Below are positions 36,310 through 45,018 of a stretch of DNA of 64,000 nt, piece by piece; position 1 is the first letter of the stretch; every line of letters starts with the position of its first letter. A model generated the notes under the pieces. It ran no database searches and was not told the DNA's origin. It worked only from the letters and a program-made list of their open reading frames with translations. The stretch comes from JBBIND01 sp037444075 (lineage in GTDB: Bacteria; Acidobacteriota; Terriglobia; Bryobacterales; Bryobacteraceae). The DNA is taken from NCBI GenBank assembly GCA_037444075.1, contig JBBIND010000007.1:16435-80434 (forward strand), written 5' to 3'. The position numbers were made by a program, and so were the translations under genes.

Positions 36310-38672
36310 ACATTGTGGGTTTTACGCCTTCTAAGCGGCTGAATGAAGCAGCCGGTGTAGTGCTACTCGCCGGCGCTGCCTCCTGGGCGCTCAGCCTAGC
36401 TTCCTTCCATCCCGGCGATCCCTCCTGGAACATGGCCGGTGGTTCCGCGACGCCAGCCAACTGGATGGGGCATCCCGGAGCACACCTTGCTGACGCGTCG
36501 TTTCAATTGCTGGGCGCTGTGGCCTACCTGCTGCCATGCTTCCTGTTCCTGGTGGCGGTTCAGCAGTTCCGCGCGAAGTCCCTCGTGCACCGATGGGCCA
36601 AAGTAACGGGTTCGCTGACCCTGCTCACCTGCCTGGCGACCCTCGGAGCCTTGTTTGTTCCCTGGAAATTGCACGGGGAAATCACACTGCCGGGTGGTGC
36701 GGTTGGAGCATTGCTTTCCGGCTACCTGGTGGGCGTTTTCAATCCGTCGGGAGCAGCGCTGGTTACACTGACGGTGGTCGTCCTTGCACTGTATCTTTCC
36801 ACGAGCTTTACGCTGTCCTGGTTCGTGACACCCGTGCTCTGGCCCGCCAGGAAGATGGCTGCCGCGGGAGCCGCCTGGTCGGCTTGGAGAGCCGGGCGCG
36901 CCGAACGCCGGCGCGAAAAGCGATTGCTCGAGGAGGAAGACAGCCGGCCGGGACGGCGGCGTTCGATCAGCCGTACCGAAACCGAGGCCCGCTGGACGTC
37001 GAACCCGGTGCCAGAGCCTGAGCCTCCGGCAGAGCAGGAAGCGATTCCCTTTGAGCCTGCCGAGATCCCCATCCGGACGCTCGAAGATCATTCGCACAGA
37101 ACACCGCCCCCCATCTTTCTGGAACCCAAACCGGAACCGGAGCCCGCTCCGGTGGCTTCTTCTCCGGCGAGTCCGCCCGAGGAGGAGCCGGAGGCGGTGG
37201 TGTTTCAGTTGCCTTCCACGGAACTGTTGAATGAGCCCCAGGCGCGCAATTCCTACGACAGCCAGGAGCTTCAGGAAACCGCCGTCCGCATCAAAAACAA
37301 GTTCGAAGAGTTCAACGTCCTCGGAAACGTGGTCCAGATCAACCCGGGTCCGGTCGTCACAACGTTCGAGTTCAAGCTGGAAGCCGGCATCAAGTACAGC
37401 CGCATCATCTCGCTGAACGAGGATCTGTGCCTGGGACTGCAGGCGGAGAGCATTCTCATCGAACGCGTGCCGGGCAAGTCCACGGTGGGCATCGAAGTCC
37501 CCAACTCGCGGCGTGAGGTGATCAGTCTGCGGCAGATCCTCGAATCCGAGGAATTCACTTCGTCCGCCTCCCGGCTCACGCTCGCTCTCGGCAAGGATAT
37601 CAGCGGGCGCATCCGGGTGACCTCGCTCGATTCGATGCCCCACCTGCTCATCGCCGGATCCACGGGCTCGGGCAAGAGCGTCATGCTGAATTCCATGATC
37701 ATGTCGATCCTCTACAAATCCACCCCGGATGAAGTGCGCATGATCATGGTGGATCCGAAGCGCGTGGAACTGGGCGTCTACGAAGGGATTCCGCACCTTC
37801 TGACTCCGGTCATCACCGGCCCGAGGAAGGCCACCAACGCGCTGCGGAACGCGGTTCTCGAAATGGAGCGCCGGCTGAAGCTGTTGGCCAAGTACGGCGT
37901 GCGCAATATCGAACAGTTCAATCGCAAGGCGCGGCAAGAGCAGCAGTGGCCGAGCCTGTTTGACAATGAGCCGGGGCAGGACCTGCAACCGCTGCCGTAC
38001 GTGCTGATCCTGATCGACGAGTTGGCGGATTTGATGATGGTGGAGCGGTCCAACGTAGAAGTGGCCGTTACCCGGCTGGCGCAGATGGCGCGGGCGGTCG
38101 GCATGCACCTGGTGTTGGCGACGCAACGTCCCAGCGTCGACGTGATCACCGGTCTGATCAAAGCGAACTTCCCGGCGCGCGTCAGCTTCCGCGTGGCGAC
38201 GAGAGTGGACTCGCGCACCGTGCTGGACGTCATGGGAGCGGAGCACCTGCTGGGCAAGGGCGACATGCTGTTCCTGCCGCCGGGCTCTTCCCGCATGACG
38301 AGGGTGCACGGCCCGCTGGTCACTGAGAACGAAATCGCCCGTGTAGTCGATTTCTGGAAACAGCAGGCATCGCCAAACTACGACCAGACGTACCTGGCAT
38401 CGCCCGCGGGCGAAGAGGACGAGGGCGGCGAAGACGAGTTGGACGATGCAGAAGATGCCGCGTACGAGGACGCCGTGCGGCTGGTGGTCGAGATGGGCAA
38501 GGCCTCCACGTCCATCCTGCAACGCCGGCTGCGGCTTGGTTACGGCCGTGCGGCGCGCCTGCTGGATATCATGCAGCGTGAAGGCATTATTGGTCCGCCC
38601 GACGGGAGCCGGCCTCGCGAAGTGCTTCGCGCGCCGGACTGGCTGCGCCACTATCAGACACAGGACCATTGA
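36306..38672 (+). CDS. ftsK: DNA translocase FtsK/SpoIIIE
   Basis: Septal ATPase that pumps chromosomal DNA during cell division. The 788-residue product has four N-terminal membrane segments (about 1-170), a Pro/Glu-rich linker (about 200-310), the motor with Walker A IAGSTGSGKSVMLNS (near residue 450) and Walker B VLILIDELADLMM, ATQRPSVDVITGLIKANFPA, and a C-terminal winged-helix gamma domain (ASTSILQRRLRLGYGRAARL). The linker is short, as in the SpoIIIE-size group. Follows uppP in the same transcript. Confidence 0.96.
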   Translation: MNIVGFTPSKRLNEAAGVVLLAGAASWALSLASFHPGDPSWNMAGGSATPANWMGHPGAHLADASFQLLGAVAYLLPCFLFLVAVQQFRAKSLVHRWAKVTGSLTLLTCLATLGALFVPWKLHGEITLPGGAVGALLSGYLVGVFNPSGAALVTLTVVVLALYLSTSFTLSWFVTPVLWPARKMAAAGAAWSAWRAGRAERRREKRLLEEEDSRPGRRRSISRTETEARWTSNPVPEPEPPAEQEAIPFEPAEIPIRTLEDHSHRTPPPIFLEPKPEPEPAPVASSPASPPEEEPEAVVFQLPSTELLNEPQARNSYDSQELQETAVRIKNKFEEFNVLGNVVQINPGPVVTTFEFKLEAGIKYSRIISLNEDLCLGLQAESILIERVPGKSTVGIEVPNSRREVISLRQILESEEFTSSASRLTLALGKDISGRIRVTSLDSMPHLLIAGSTGSGKSVMLNSMIMSILYKSTPDEVRMIMVDPKRVELGVYEGIPHLLTPVITGPRKATNALRNAVLEMERRLKLLAKYGVRNIEQFNRKARQEQQWPSLFDNEPGQDLQPLPYVLILIDELADLMMVERSNVEVAVTRLAQMARAVGMHLVLATQRPSVDVITGLIKANFPARVSFRVATRVDSRTVLDVMGAEHLLGKGDMLFLPPGSSRMTRVHGPLVTENEIARVVDFWKQQASPNYDQTYLASPAGEEDEGGEDELDDAEDAAYEDAVRLVVEMGKASTSILQRRLRLGYGRAARLLDIMQREGIIGPPDGSRPREVLRAPDWLRHYQTQDH

Positions 38673-38714
38673 TTGAAGGCCGGCCGAGTGGCTCTGCTAA
38701 CCTGATAGCATCCC

Positions 38715-40502
38715 ATGGCCGGGCGGTCTGTCTTCTTCGTTCATCGTGAGTGGATCGTCGTCCTGGCAGCCGTAGCCATCTTCCTCGGCTGCGGGTTCAG
38801 CCCGCCTTCGTTGATGGACGACGTCGATGCCGTGCAGGCGCAGATTGCCCGGAACATGCTCGAGTCCGGCGATTGGGTGACTGCGCGGCTCAACGGCGTG
38901 GCCTACCTCGAAAAGCCTCCTCTGAAGTACTGGATGATGGCCGTTTCCTACCAACTCTTCGGAGTGCGGGATTGGGCAGCCCGTCTGCCCGTGCTGCTGT
39001 GTGCCGTTATGTTGTGCTGGGTGACAGCCCGTTTCGGCGGATGGGCATTCGGCGGAGCGTCCGGACTCTTCGCAGGCCTGGCGCTTTCCACTTGCGTTGG
39101 CCTGTTCCTGTTCACTCGGGTGCTCATTTCCGACGTGATGCTGACGCTGGCCGTCACGGTGGCGATGTACGCCTTCATGCGCATCATCGACGAACAGGAA
39201 ACGAGGCCCCGGCGTTGGGCTGTGCTGATGGGAGCATGCGCTGGCGCAGGATGCCTGCTGAAGGGGCTCACCTCCGTAGTGATTCCGGCAGGCGCCATCC
39301 TGCTCTACCTCGTGGTGACACGGCAGCTGTTTTCGGCCGCGGTGTGGAGGCGTTTGCACATCGGCTCGTGCGCGGCTGCGGCGATTCTGGCAGCCGCCCC
39401 TTGGATGGTGCTGGCGACGCTCAGGAACCCGCCCTATTTTGATTTCACTTTGCGCAGCGAACCGGGCCAGTATCGCGGGTTCTTCTGGTTCTTCTTCATC
39501 AACGAACACCTTTTGCGGTTCCTGAACCTGCGCTACCCGCGAGACTACAACACCGTTCCGCTCCTGTCGTTCTACCTGTACCACCTGCTCTGGCTGTTTC
39601 CGTGGAGCGCTTATTTGCCCGCCACAATCAAGCTTGGCTACCGCCCCGCGGACCGCGCCGGGCGAGCCCGCCTGCTGGCGCTGTGCTGGATTGCGTTTGT
39701 GCTCCTGTTCTTCACGTTCTCCACCACGCAGGAGTACTACTCCATGCCAAGCTACCCTGCCTTGGCGTTGCTGCTCGGCTGCGCTCTGGCACAGGGGGGC
39801 TCATGGATACGGCGTGGGACAAAGTTTCTGGCCCTGCTGTCATCTGTGGGCGCGGTGGTGGCGGGCGCCCTCTACTGGCAGGTCCGCCACGTTCCCACCC
39901 CCGGAGACATCTCGACAGCACTCACGCAAAACCCGGAGATGTACACTCTGGCGCTCGGCCACGCCCATGATCTGACGCTGGCTTCGCTGGCCTACTTGCG
40001 CGCGCCTCTGCTCCTGGCTGGCGCCGCGGCGCTCGTGGGAGGCGCGGGCGCGTGGCTCCTCGGGGCGCGCAAGGCTCTCGCCGCGGTGGTCCTCATGATG
40101 GTGCTCTTCACGCACGCCGCGCGCCTCGCGCTGGTGAAGTTTGACCCCTACCTCGGTTCACGCCCGCTGGCTGAGGCACTGCGCAACGCGCCGCCCGGTG
40201 AGGTGATCTTTGACAACCAGTACTACGTGTTCTCTTCGGTGTTCTATTACGCGGGCGTGCGGGGGCTGTTGTTGAATGGGCGCGTGAACAACCTCGAGTA
40301 CGGTTCCTACGCTCCGGACGCGCCGGATGTGTTCATAGATGACCAGGAGTTTGCAGGTTTGTGGAAGCAACCGGAAAGGCGTTACCTGCTGGTGGAAGGT
40401 CCGGCGGTGCAACGGATTGAATCCTTGGTGGGGCGCGAAAGGCTGGTGCGTGTAGCGTCTTCAGGTGGCAAGTTTCTCTTTACGAATCAAGGCCGGGAAT
40501 GA
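38715..40502 (+). CDS. Glycosyltransferase family 39 (ArnT/PMT-like)
   Basis: Polytopic membrane enzyme that moves a sugar from a polyprenyl-phosphate donor to a lipid or protein acceptor on the periplasmic side. The 595-residue product has about 11-12 hydrophobic segments, the acidic motif PSLMDDVDAVQAQIARNMLE (about 33-52) in the first periplasmic loop, and LEKPPLKYWMMAVSYQLFG (about 67-85), both typical of ArnT-like GT39 enzymes. Donor and acceptor are unknown. Lies between ftsK and a GT4 gene, 12 bp before the latter. Confidence 0.85.
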   Translation: MAGRSVFFVHREWIVVLAAVAIFLGCGFSPPSLMDDVDAVQAQIARNMLESGDWVTARLNGVAYLEKPPLKYWMMAVSYQLFGVRDWAARLPVLLCAVMLCWVTARFGGWAFGGASGLFAGLALSTCVGLFLFTRVLISDVMLTLAVTVAMYAFMRIIDEQETRPRRWAVLMGACAGAGCLLKGLTSVVIPAGAILLYLVVTRQLFSAAVWRRLHIGSCAAAAILAAAPWMVLATLRNPPYFDFTLRSEPGQYRGFFWFFFINEHLLRFLNLRYPRDYNTVPLLSFYLYHLLWLFPWSAYLPATIKLGYRPADRAGRARLLALCWIAFVLLFFTFSTTQEYYSMPSYPALALLLGCALAQGGSWIRRGTKFLALLSSVGAVVAGALYWQVRHVPTPGDISTALTQNPEMYTLALGHAHDLTLASLAYLRAPLLLAGAAALVGGAGAWLLGARKALAAVVLMMVLFTHAARLALVKFDPYLGSRPLAEALRNAPPGEVIFDNQYYVFSSVFYYAGVRGLLLNGRVNNLEYGSYAPDAPDVFIDDQEFAGLWKQPERRYLLVEGPAVQRIESLVGRERLVRVASSGGKFLFTNQGRE

Positions 40503-40514
40503 GGTGCTAGCTGG

Positions 40515-41651
40515 ATGAAAGTGGTCATTGACGCATCCCCGCTGTTGTTCCGCAGCGCCGGCGTGAAAAACTACCTCTACCATTTGTCGAGCTATCTGAA
40601 AAAGCACGCTGGTTCAGACACGGTGGACGTGTTTCCCTACATTCGCGAACCCGGACCACTCACGCATGAGCGGTCCGTGCTGCCGCCTTGGGACACGTGG
40701 AAACGTCTGGCCTTGCTCGGTTTCCTGAATCTGGCCGGTTCCTGGGCACTGGAAAGAACCCTGCCTGGGGCCGACATCTTCCACGCTTCCAACCAGGTGA
40801 GGCGTCCGCCCCGGAACGTGCTGCTGACGGCCACCATCCACGATCTCACCGCCTGGCTCATGCCGGAACTTCACACCCCGGCCAACGTGCGCGCCGACCA
40901 TGGTTATGCTGCGCGCATCCTTGCCCGCGCCGACGGCCTGATCGCGGTGTCGGAAAACACCCGGCAGGATGCGATCCGCCACTTGGGACTTGCTCCGGAG
41001 AGGATCACTGTAATTTATCCCGGCGTCCCTGACGCGTACTTCAGGGCCACGGACGCCGACGCCCGACGCGCCGCGCAAGAGTTCGGATTGGAGCGGCCCT
41101 ACGTGCTGTTCGTCGGAAGCATCGAACCGCGAAAGAACGTGGGGGCGCTGCTCGATGCGTTCCAAGCCATGCCGGAAGAGGCGCGGCAGGCTTGCGAGTT
41201 GGTGGTGGCGGGTCCGCCCGGTTGGTCGGCGCAAGCGACTCTGGATCGCCTGCGCGCCGGCATGGCTGGAGTGAGATATCTAGGCTACGTTCCCGAAGAC
41301 CTTCTGCCGGGATTGACGGCGGGCGCGATGGCCTTGGCCTACCCGTCAATCTACGAGGGTTTCGGCTTTCCGCTGGCGCAAGCCATGGCCTGCGGCGTGC
41401 CGGTTCTGACTTCCAATGTGTCGTCTATGCCGGAGGTAGCCGGTGACGGCGGTTTGCTGGTCGACCCGCGCGACCCGCGAGACATCCGCTCGGCCCTGGA
41501 GCGGCTTGTGCTGGACCCCGTCCTGCGGGTTACACTGGGGGTCAAGGCTGCAAGCCGGGCTGAGGAATACCAATGGGACAGGTCCGCCTTGCGCTCGTTG
41601 GAGTTCTTCCGCCGGGTCGCGGACGCGGTCGGCAGGCATTTGATATCATAA
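40515..41651 (+). CDS. Glycosyltransferase family 4
   Basis: Cytoplasmic retaining GT-B enzyme of 378 residues. N-terminal MKVVIDASPLLFRSAGVKNY acceptor-site domain, VSENTRQDAIRHLGLAPERI, then donor domain with PYVLFVGSIEPRKNV and the nucleotide-sugar motif YPSIYEGFGFPLAQAMACG with its conserved Glu pair. It follows the GT39 gene by 12 bp and probably belongs to the same surface-glycan pathway. Sugar specificity cannot be read from sequence. Confidence 0.9.
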   Translation: MKVVIDASPLLFRSAGVKNYLYHLSSYLKKHAGSDTVDVFPYIREPGPLTHERSVLPPWDTWKRLALLGFLNLAGSWALERTLPGADIFHASNQVRRPPRNVLLTATIHDLTAWLMPELHTPANVRADHGYAARILARADGLIAVSENTRQDAIRHLGLAPERITVIYPGVPDAYFRATDADARRAAQEFGLERPYVLFVGSIEPRKNVGALLDAFQAMPEEARQACELVVAGPPGWSAQATLDRLRAGMAGVRYLGYVPEDLLPGLTAGAMALAYPSIYEGFGFPLAQAMACGVPVLTSNVSSMPEVAGDGGLLVDPRDPRDIRSALERLVLDPVLRVTLGVKAASRAEEYQWDRSALRSLEFFRRVADAVGRHLIS

Positions 41652-41700
41652 GTCACATCAACTGCACCTTCAGGGATGGAGAAGAAAGGTACAACCGTAT

Positions 41701-44700
41701 ATGAAACTCAGAACAGTCATCGCTCTTAGTGCGATACTCCTTCTGGGACTGGTGACAGCTTCCGCACAGCTTACCCGCGGATTTATCTCGGGCACTGTGA
41801 TGGACGCAACCAGCGCCGTTATCGAAGGAGTCTCCGTCAAGGCGACAAACCGTGCCACCAATGTCACGCAAACAACGACGACCAACAACGTCGGCGTCTA
41901 TCGTTTCGTCGCCGTAGAGCCTGGCGCGTACAACCTGGAATTCAGCAAGCCTGGCTTTGAAATCAGGCGCGTGGAGAACATCCAGGTTGGAGCAACCCAG
42001 GAAGTCGTATTGAACCAGTCGCTTGCAGTCGCAGGCACCGCGACCACGGTAGAAGTTGTGGAAGCTCCCGCCGGCGTCGAACTGGCGAAAGCCACAGCGA
42101 CTATCGACAGGAAACTCGACCAGAGATTGATCGAGAACATGCCGCTGACAGGCGGCACGCGCGACGTCAACACGCTCGCTCTTTTGGCGCCCACGGTTAA
42201 CCGGGCTCCCGGTTCCACCGGTTTCGCCGCCAACGGGCAGCGCGCGCGCAACAACAACTTCATGATTGATGGTGTTGACAACAATGACCTGAGCGTCACC
42301 GTTACCAGCAACCGCGTGATTCCGGAAGCGGTCGCCGAGTACCAGGTCCAGACCTCAGCCTATTCCGCCGAATTCGGCCGCAACACCGGCGCACAGATTT
42401 CTGTCATCACCCGCAGCGGAACCAACCAGTTTCACGGATCGGTGTTCGACTATTACCGCGCCAACTGGATGGAGCCGGTCAGCCTGCTGAACAAGCGCGC
42501 CAACATCAACGACACGCCGCGCTTCATCCACCATCAGGCAGGCGCCACCTTGGGCGGACCGATTGTGAAGGACCGCACCTTCTTCTTCGGTTTGATTGAA
42601 GCCAACCGGCGCCGCGAGGCGCCCGATGCCCGCAACGCCAGCTCCATCAACATCCCCACGCCGACCGGTTTTGCCGCGTTGAGCCGCGTGCCTCTCGGTC
42701 CCAACCAGACTACGCAGAGCCGCCAGGCTATGCTGAGCGCGCTCGACTTCCTGCCGGATGCGCACTCGAAGATCACCAGCTACCAGAACGTTCGCAACGT
42801 CACCGTCAACGGTACGGCCATCGAGATTGGCAACGCGCGCATTCCGCTGGCCAATCCGCACAATTTCTGGTACTACCAGGGACGCATCGATCACCGCCTC
42901 TCGGATAGCGACGGTCTGACCTATCGCTTCCAGATTGACAAGCGCTTCCAGCCCGACGTGGTGAGCAACCTCGGCTTTGGCAGCCGCTTCAGCGGCGCGC
43001 AGGACATCCTGGGACAGAATCACGCCTGGAGCCACACCAAGAGCTTCACGCCGCGATTCATCAACGAGTTCCGCTTCGCCTACGTGCGGCGGTTCCTGGA
43101 CTTCCCGGAGAACGACCCGACCACGCCGACCACCGGCATCACGGGCTTCTTCACTATCGGCGGGGCGTCCAACTTCCCGCAGGGCCGTTCGCAGAACGCC
43201 TACCAGTTCCAGAATGTGTCCACCTACCTGTTGGGACGCCACTCCCTCAAGTTCGGTGTCGACATCCGGCGCAACCAGCTCGACAACAAGGCCGCCTTCG
43301 ACTCCAAGGGAACCTGGTCGTTCAACAACCTCGAAGATTTCATGAACAACCGGGCTTTCTCGCTGGCGCAGGCAGTCAACGTTTCCAGCTTTGATGCCCG
43401 GCAGACCACGCAGTACTACTTCTTCCAGGATGACATCAAGGTCACCAAGGACCTCACGCTCAACCTGGGCATCCGCTACGAGTACTCGGACGTCCCGTTC
43501 GGGTTCTTCGGCGCCACCCAGCCTGAAGTGCGGGCGGTAGGCGTGCCTGGCCCGGCCTTGGCCGACAAGAACAACTGGGCGCCGCGCGGCGGCCTGGCTT
43601 ACAGCCCGAGCGGAATGGAAGGCTTCCTCGGGAAACTGCTCGGCGACGGGCAGACGGTGTTCCGCGGCGGTTATGGAATGGGATACGACGTCCTCTTCTA
43701 TAACATCCTCGTGGTGAACGCCAGCAACTTTCCGCGCGTGGTAACCAGCTTGACCAGCCAGCCGGATACCTTCAACCTGTACCCGACTCTGGCTCCCAAG
43801 CAGACCACGGTTCCGCCGCTGAATCCGCTGGCGACGTTCGTGAACACACCGGAACAGATGCAGAATCCGACCAGCCATTTCTACAGCTTCTCGATTCAGC
43901 GCCAGATCCGCTCGAATAACATCTTCGAAGTGGGATACACGGGAAGCCGCAGCTACCACGGCATTCGTCAAGGACAGGGGAACCCCGGCACTTTGACGGA
44001 GGCTCAGGCAGCCACGGTGCGTTCCACCCGGAACGCCGCTGCTATCCCCGGTTTGCAGGCCAGGCGCGTAAATCCGGCCTGGGGCTCGCGCGTGCTGATC
44101 GAAGCCACCGCGCTGGGCAAGTACAACGCTACCTACGTCCGCTTCGACCGCAAGTTCTCCCGCGGATTGCAGGTGGGTGTCAACTACACGTTCAGCGCCT
44201 TGCTTAGCGATAACGACGAATCGCTGGGTGTTGGAGCCATCACTGCCGACAGCCCGCAGGTGCCGCAGGACTACTTCAACTACCGCAACGAGTGGTCCCG
44301 CTCAGTCTTTGACCGGCCCCACCGGATGGCGCTTCACTACTCCTACGAAATCCCTTGGTTCTCCACGGGAGTCCTGGACTCGGCCGTGATGAGGCATATC
44401 TTCAAGGGGTGGGAGCTGACTGGCTTTACTGAATTCCAGTCCGGCCAGCCGTTCACCATCAGAACCGGCGTTGATAGCGGCGGTTCCGGCACCACGGCGC
44501 CGTTCCGTCCGGATTACAATGCCGGCGGAATTCTCCGCAAGGATCCGGTGACCAACAACCTGCGCACCTTCACGATTCCGATCGACGGCACCGGCATCGT
44601 GGTCACTCCGCTGACCGCGGCCGGCAACCCGCTGGCCAACTCCATGGCGGGCGGCGGCAACCTCGGCCGGAACACGTTCCGTGGAACCAGGTTCTCCAAC

Positions 44701-44895
44701 TGGAACTTCAGCCTGTCGAAGACCATCAGCATGACCGAACGCTGGAAGCTCCAGTTGCGCAGCGACTGGATCAACCTCTGGAACCAGCGCAATTTCGGCA
44801 ACCCGACGAGTCTCATGTCGAGCCCCAGCTTCGGCGTGAACACAACCGATCCGGGCGGCCGCACCATGCTGGTCAGCGCGAAGATCCGCTTCTAA
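41701..44895 (+). CDS. TonB-dependent receptor, Oar-like
   Basis: Outer-membrane beta-barrel of 1064 residues. Signal peptide (to about residue 23, SAQ), a carboxypeptidase-regulatory-like domain (RGFISGTVMDATSAVIEGVS, about 25-110), a plug with RARNNNFMIDGVDNNDLSVT (about 180-199) and QISVITRSGTNQFHGSVFDY, and a 22-strand-type barrel ending SAKIRF with terminal Phe. Such Oar-type receptors are abundant in Acidobacteriota; the ligand is unknown. AAAGG lies about 10 nt before the ATG, and a strong terminator follows. Confidence 0.9.
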   Translation: MKLRTVIALSAILLLGLVTASAQLTRGFISGTVMDATSAVIEGVSVKATNRATNVTQTTTTNNVGVYRFVAVEPGAYNLEFSKPGFEIRRVENIQVGATQEVVLNQSLAVAGTATTVEVVEAPAGVELAKATATIDRKLDQRLIENMPLTGGTRDVNTLALLAPTVNRAPGSTGFAANGQRARNNNFMIDGVDNNDLSVTVTSNRVIPEAVAEYQVQTSAYSAEFGRNTGAQISVITRSGTNQFHGSVFDYYRANWMEPVSLLNKRANINDTPRFIHHQAGATLGGPIVKDRTFFFGLIEANRRREAPDARNASSINIPTPTGFAALSRVPLGPNQTTQSRQAMLSALDFLPDAHSKITSYQNVRNVTVNGTAIEIGNARIPLANPHNFWYYQGRIDHRLSDSDGLTYRFQIDKRFQPDVVSNLGFGSRFSGAQDILGQNHAWSHTKSFTPRFINEFRFAYVRRFLDFPENDPTTPTTGITGFFTIGGASNFPQGRSQNAYQFQNVSTYLLGRHSLKFGVDIRRNQLDNKAAFDSKGTWSFNNLEDFMNNRAFSLAQAVNVSSFDARQTTQYYFFQDDIKVTKDLTLNLGIRYEYSDVPFGFFGATQPEVRAVGVPGPALADKNNWAPRGGLAYSPSGMEGFLGKLLGDGQTVFRGGYGMGYDVLFYNILVVNASNFPRVVTSLTSQPDTFNLYPTLAPKQTTVPPLNPLATFVNTPEQMQNPTSHFYSFSIQRQIRSNNIFEVGYTGSRSYHGIRQGQGNPGTLTEAQAATVRSTRNAAAIPGLQARRVNPAWGSRVLIEATALGKYNATYVRFDRKFSRGLQVGVNYTFSALLSDNDESLGVGAITADSPQVPQDYFNYRNEWSRSVFDRPHRMALHYSYEIPWFSTGVLDSAVMRHIFKGWELTGFTEFQSGQPFTIRTGVDSGGSGTTAPFRPDYNAGGILRKDPVTNNLRTFTIPIDGTGIVVTPLTAAGNPLANSMAGGGNLGRNTFRGTRFSNWNFSLSKTISMTERWKLQLRSDWINLWNQRNFGNPTSLMSSPSFGVNTTDPGGRTMLVSAKIRF

Positions 44896-44963
44896 ACCGC
44901 TCTCTGATCCTGGCTGCGGTCCCCGTTGGTGGCCGCAGCAGGCTCAGTGCAGAATACTTCTGG

Positions 44964-44990
44964 CCCCGCACCTCTGGGTGCGGGGTTTTT
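44964..44990 (+). terminator. Intrinsic terminator of the first Oar-like receptor gene
   Basis: A perfect 9-bp GC stem (44964-44972 with 44977-44985), a 4-nt loop and a TTTTT run followed by CTTT. It lies about 70 nt after the stop codon. Confidence 0.9.
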
Positions 44991-45006
44991 CTTTGGCCCC
45001 TTGGAT

Positions 45007-45012
45007 TAGAAT
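45007..45012 (+). promoter_or_regulatory. -10-like hexamer before the DUF3604 gene
   Basis: TAGAAT ends 6 nt before ATG 45019 (and abuts GTG 45013), right after the upstream terminator, with no ribosome site; consistent with a leaderless transcript from ATG 45019. Confidence 0.45.
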
Positions 45013-45018
45013 GTGCTC

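Noticed and set aside
36396..38669. 757-codon open frame antisense to ftsK
   Set aside because: Low-complexity His/Arg/Gln-rich translation with no domain, fully opposite a secure ftsK; typical of GC-rich antisense frames.
42355..43971. 538-codon open frame antisense to the first Oar-like receptor
   Set aside because: No recognisable motif or start context; shadow of the receptor gene.
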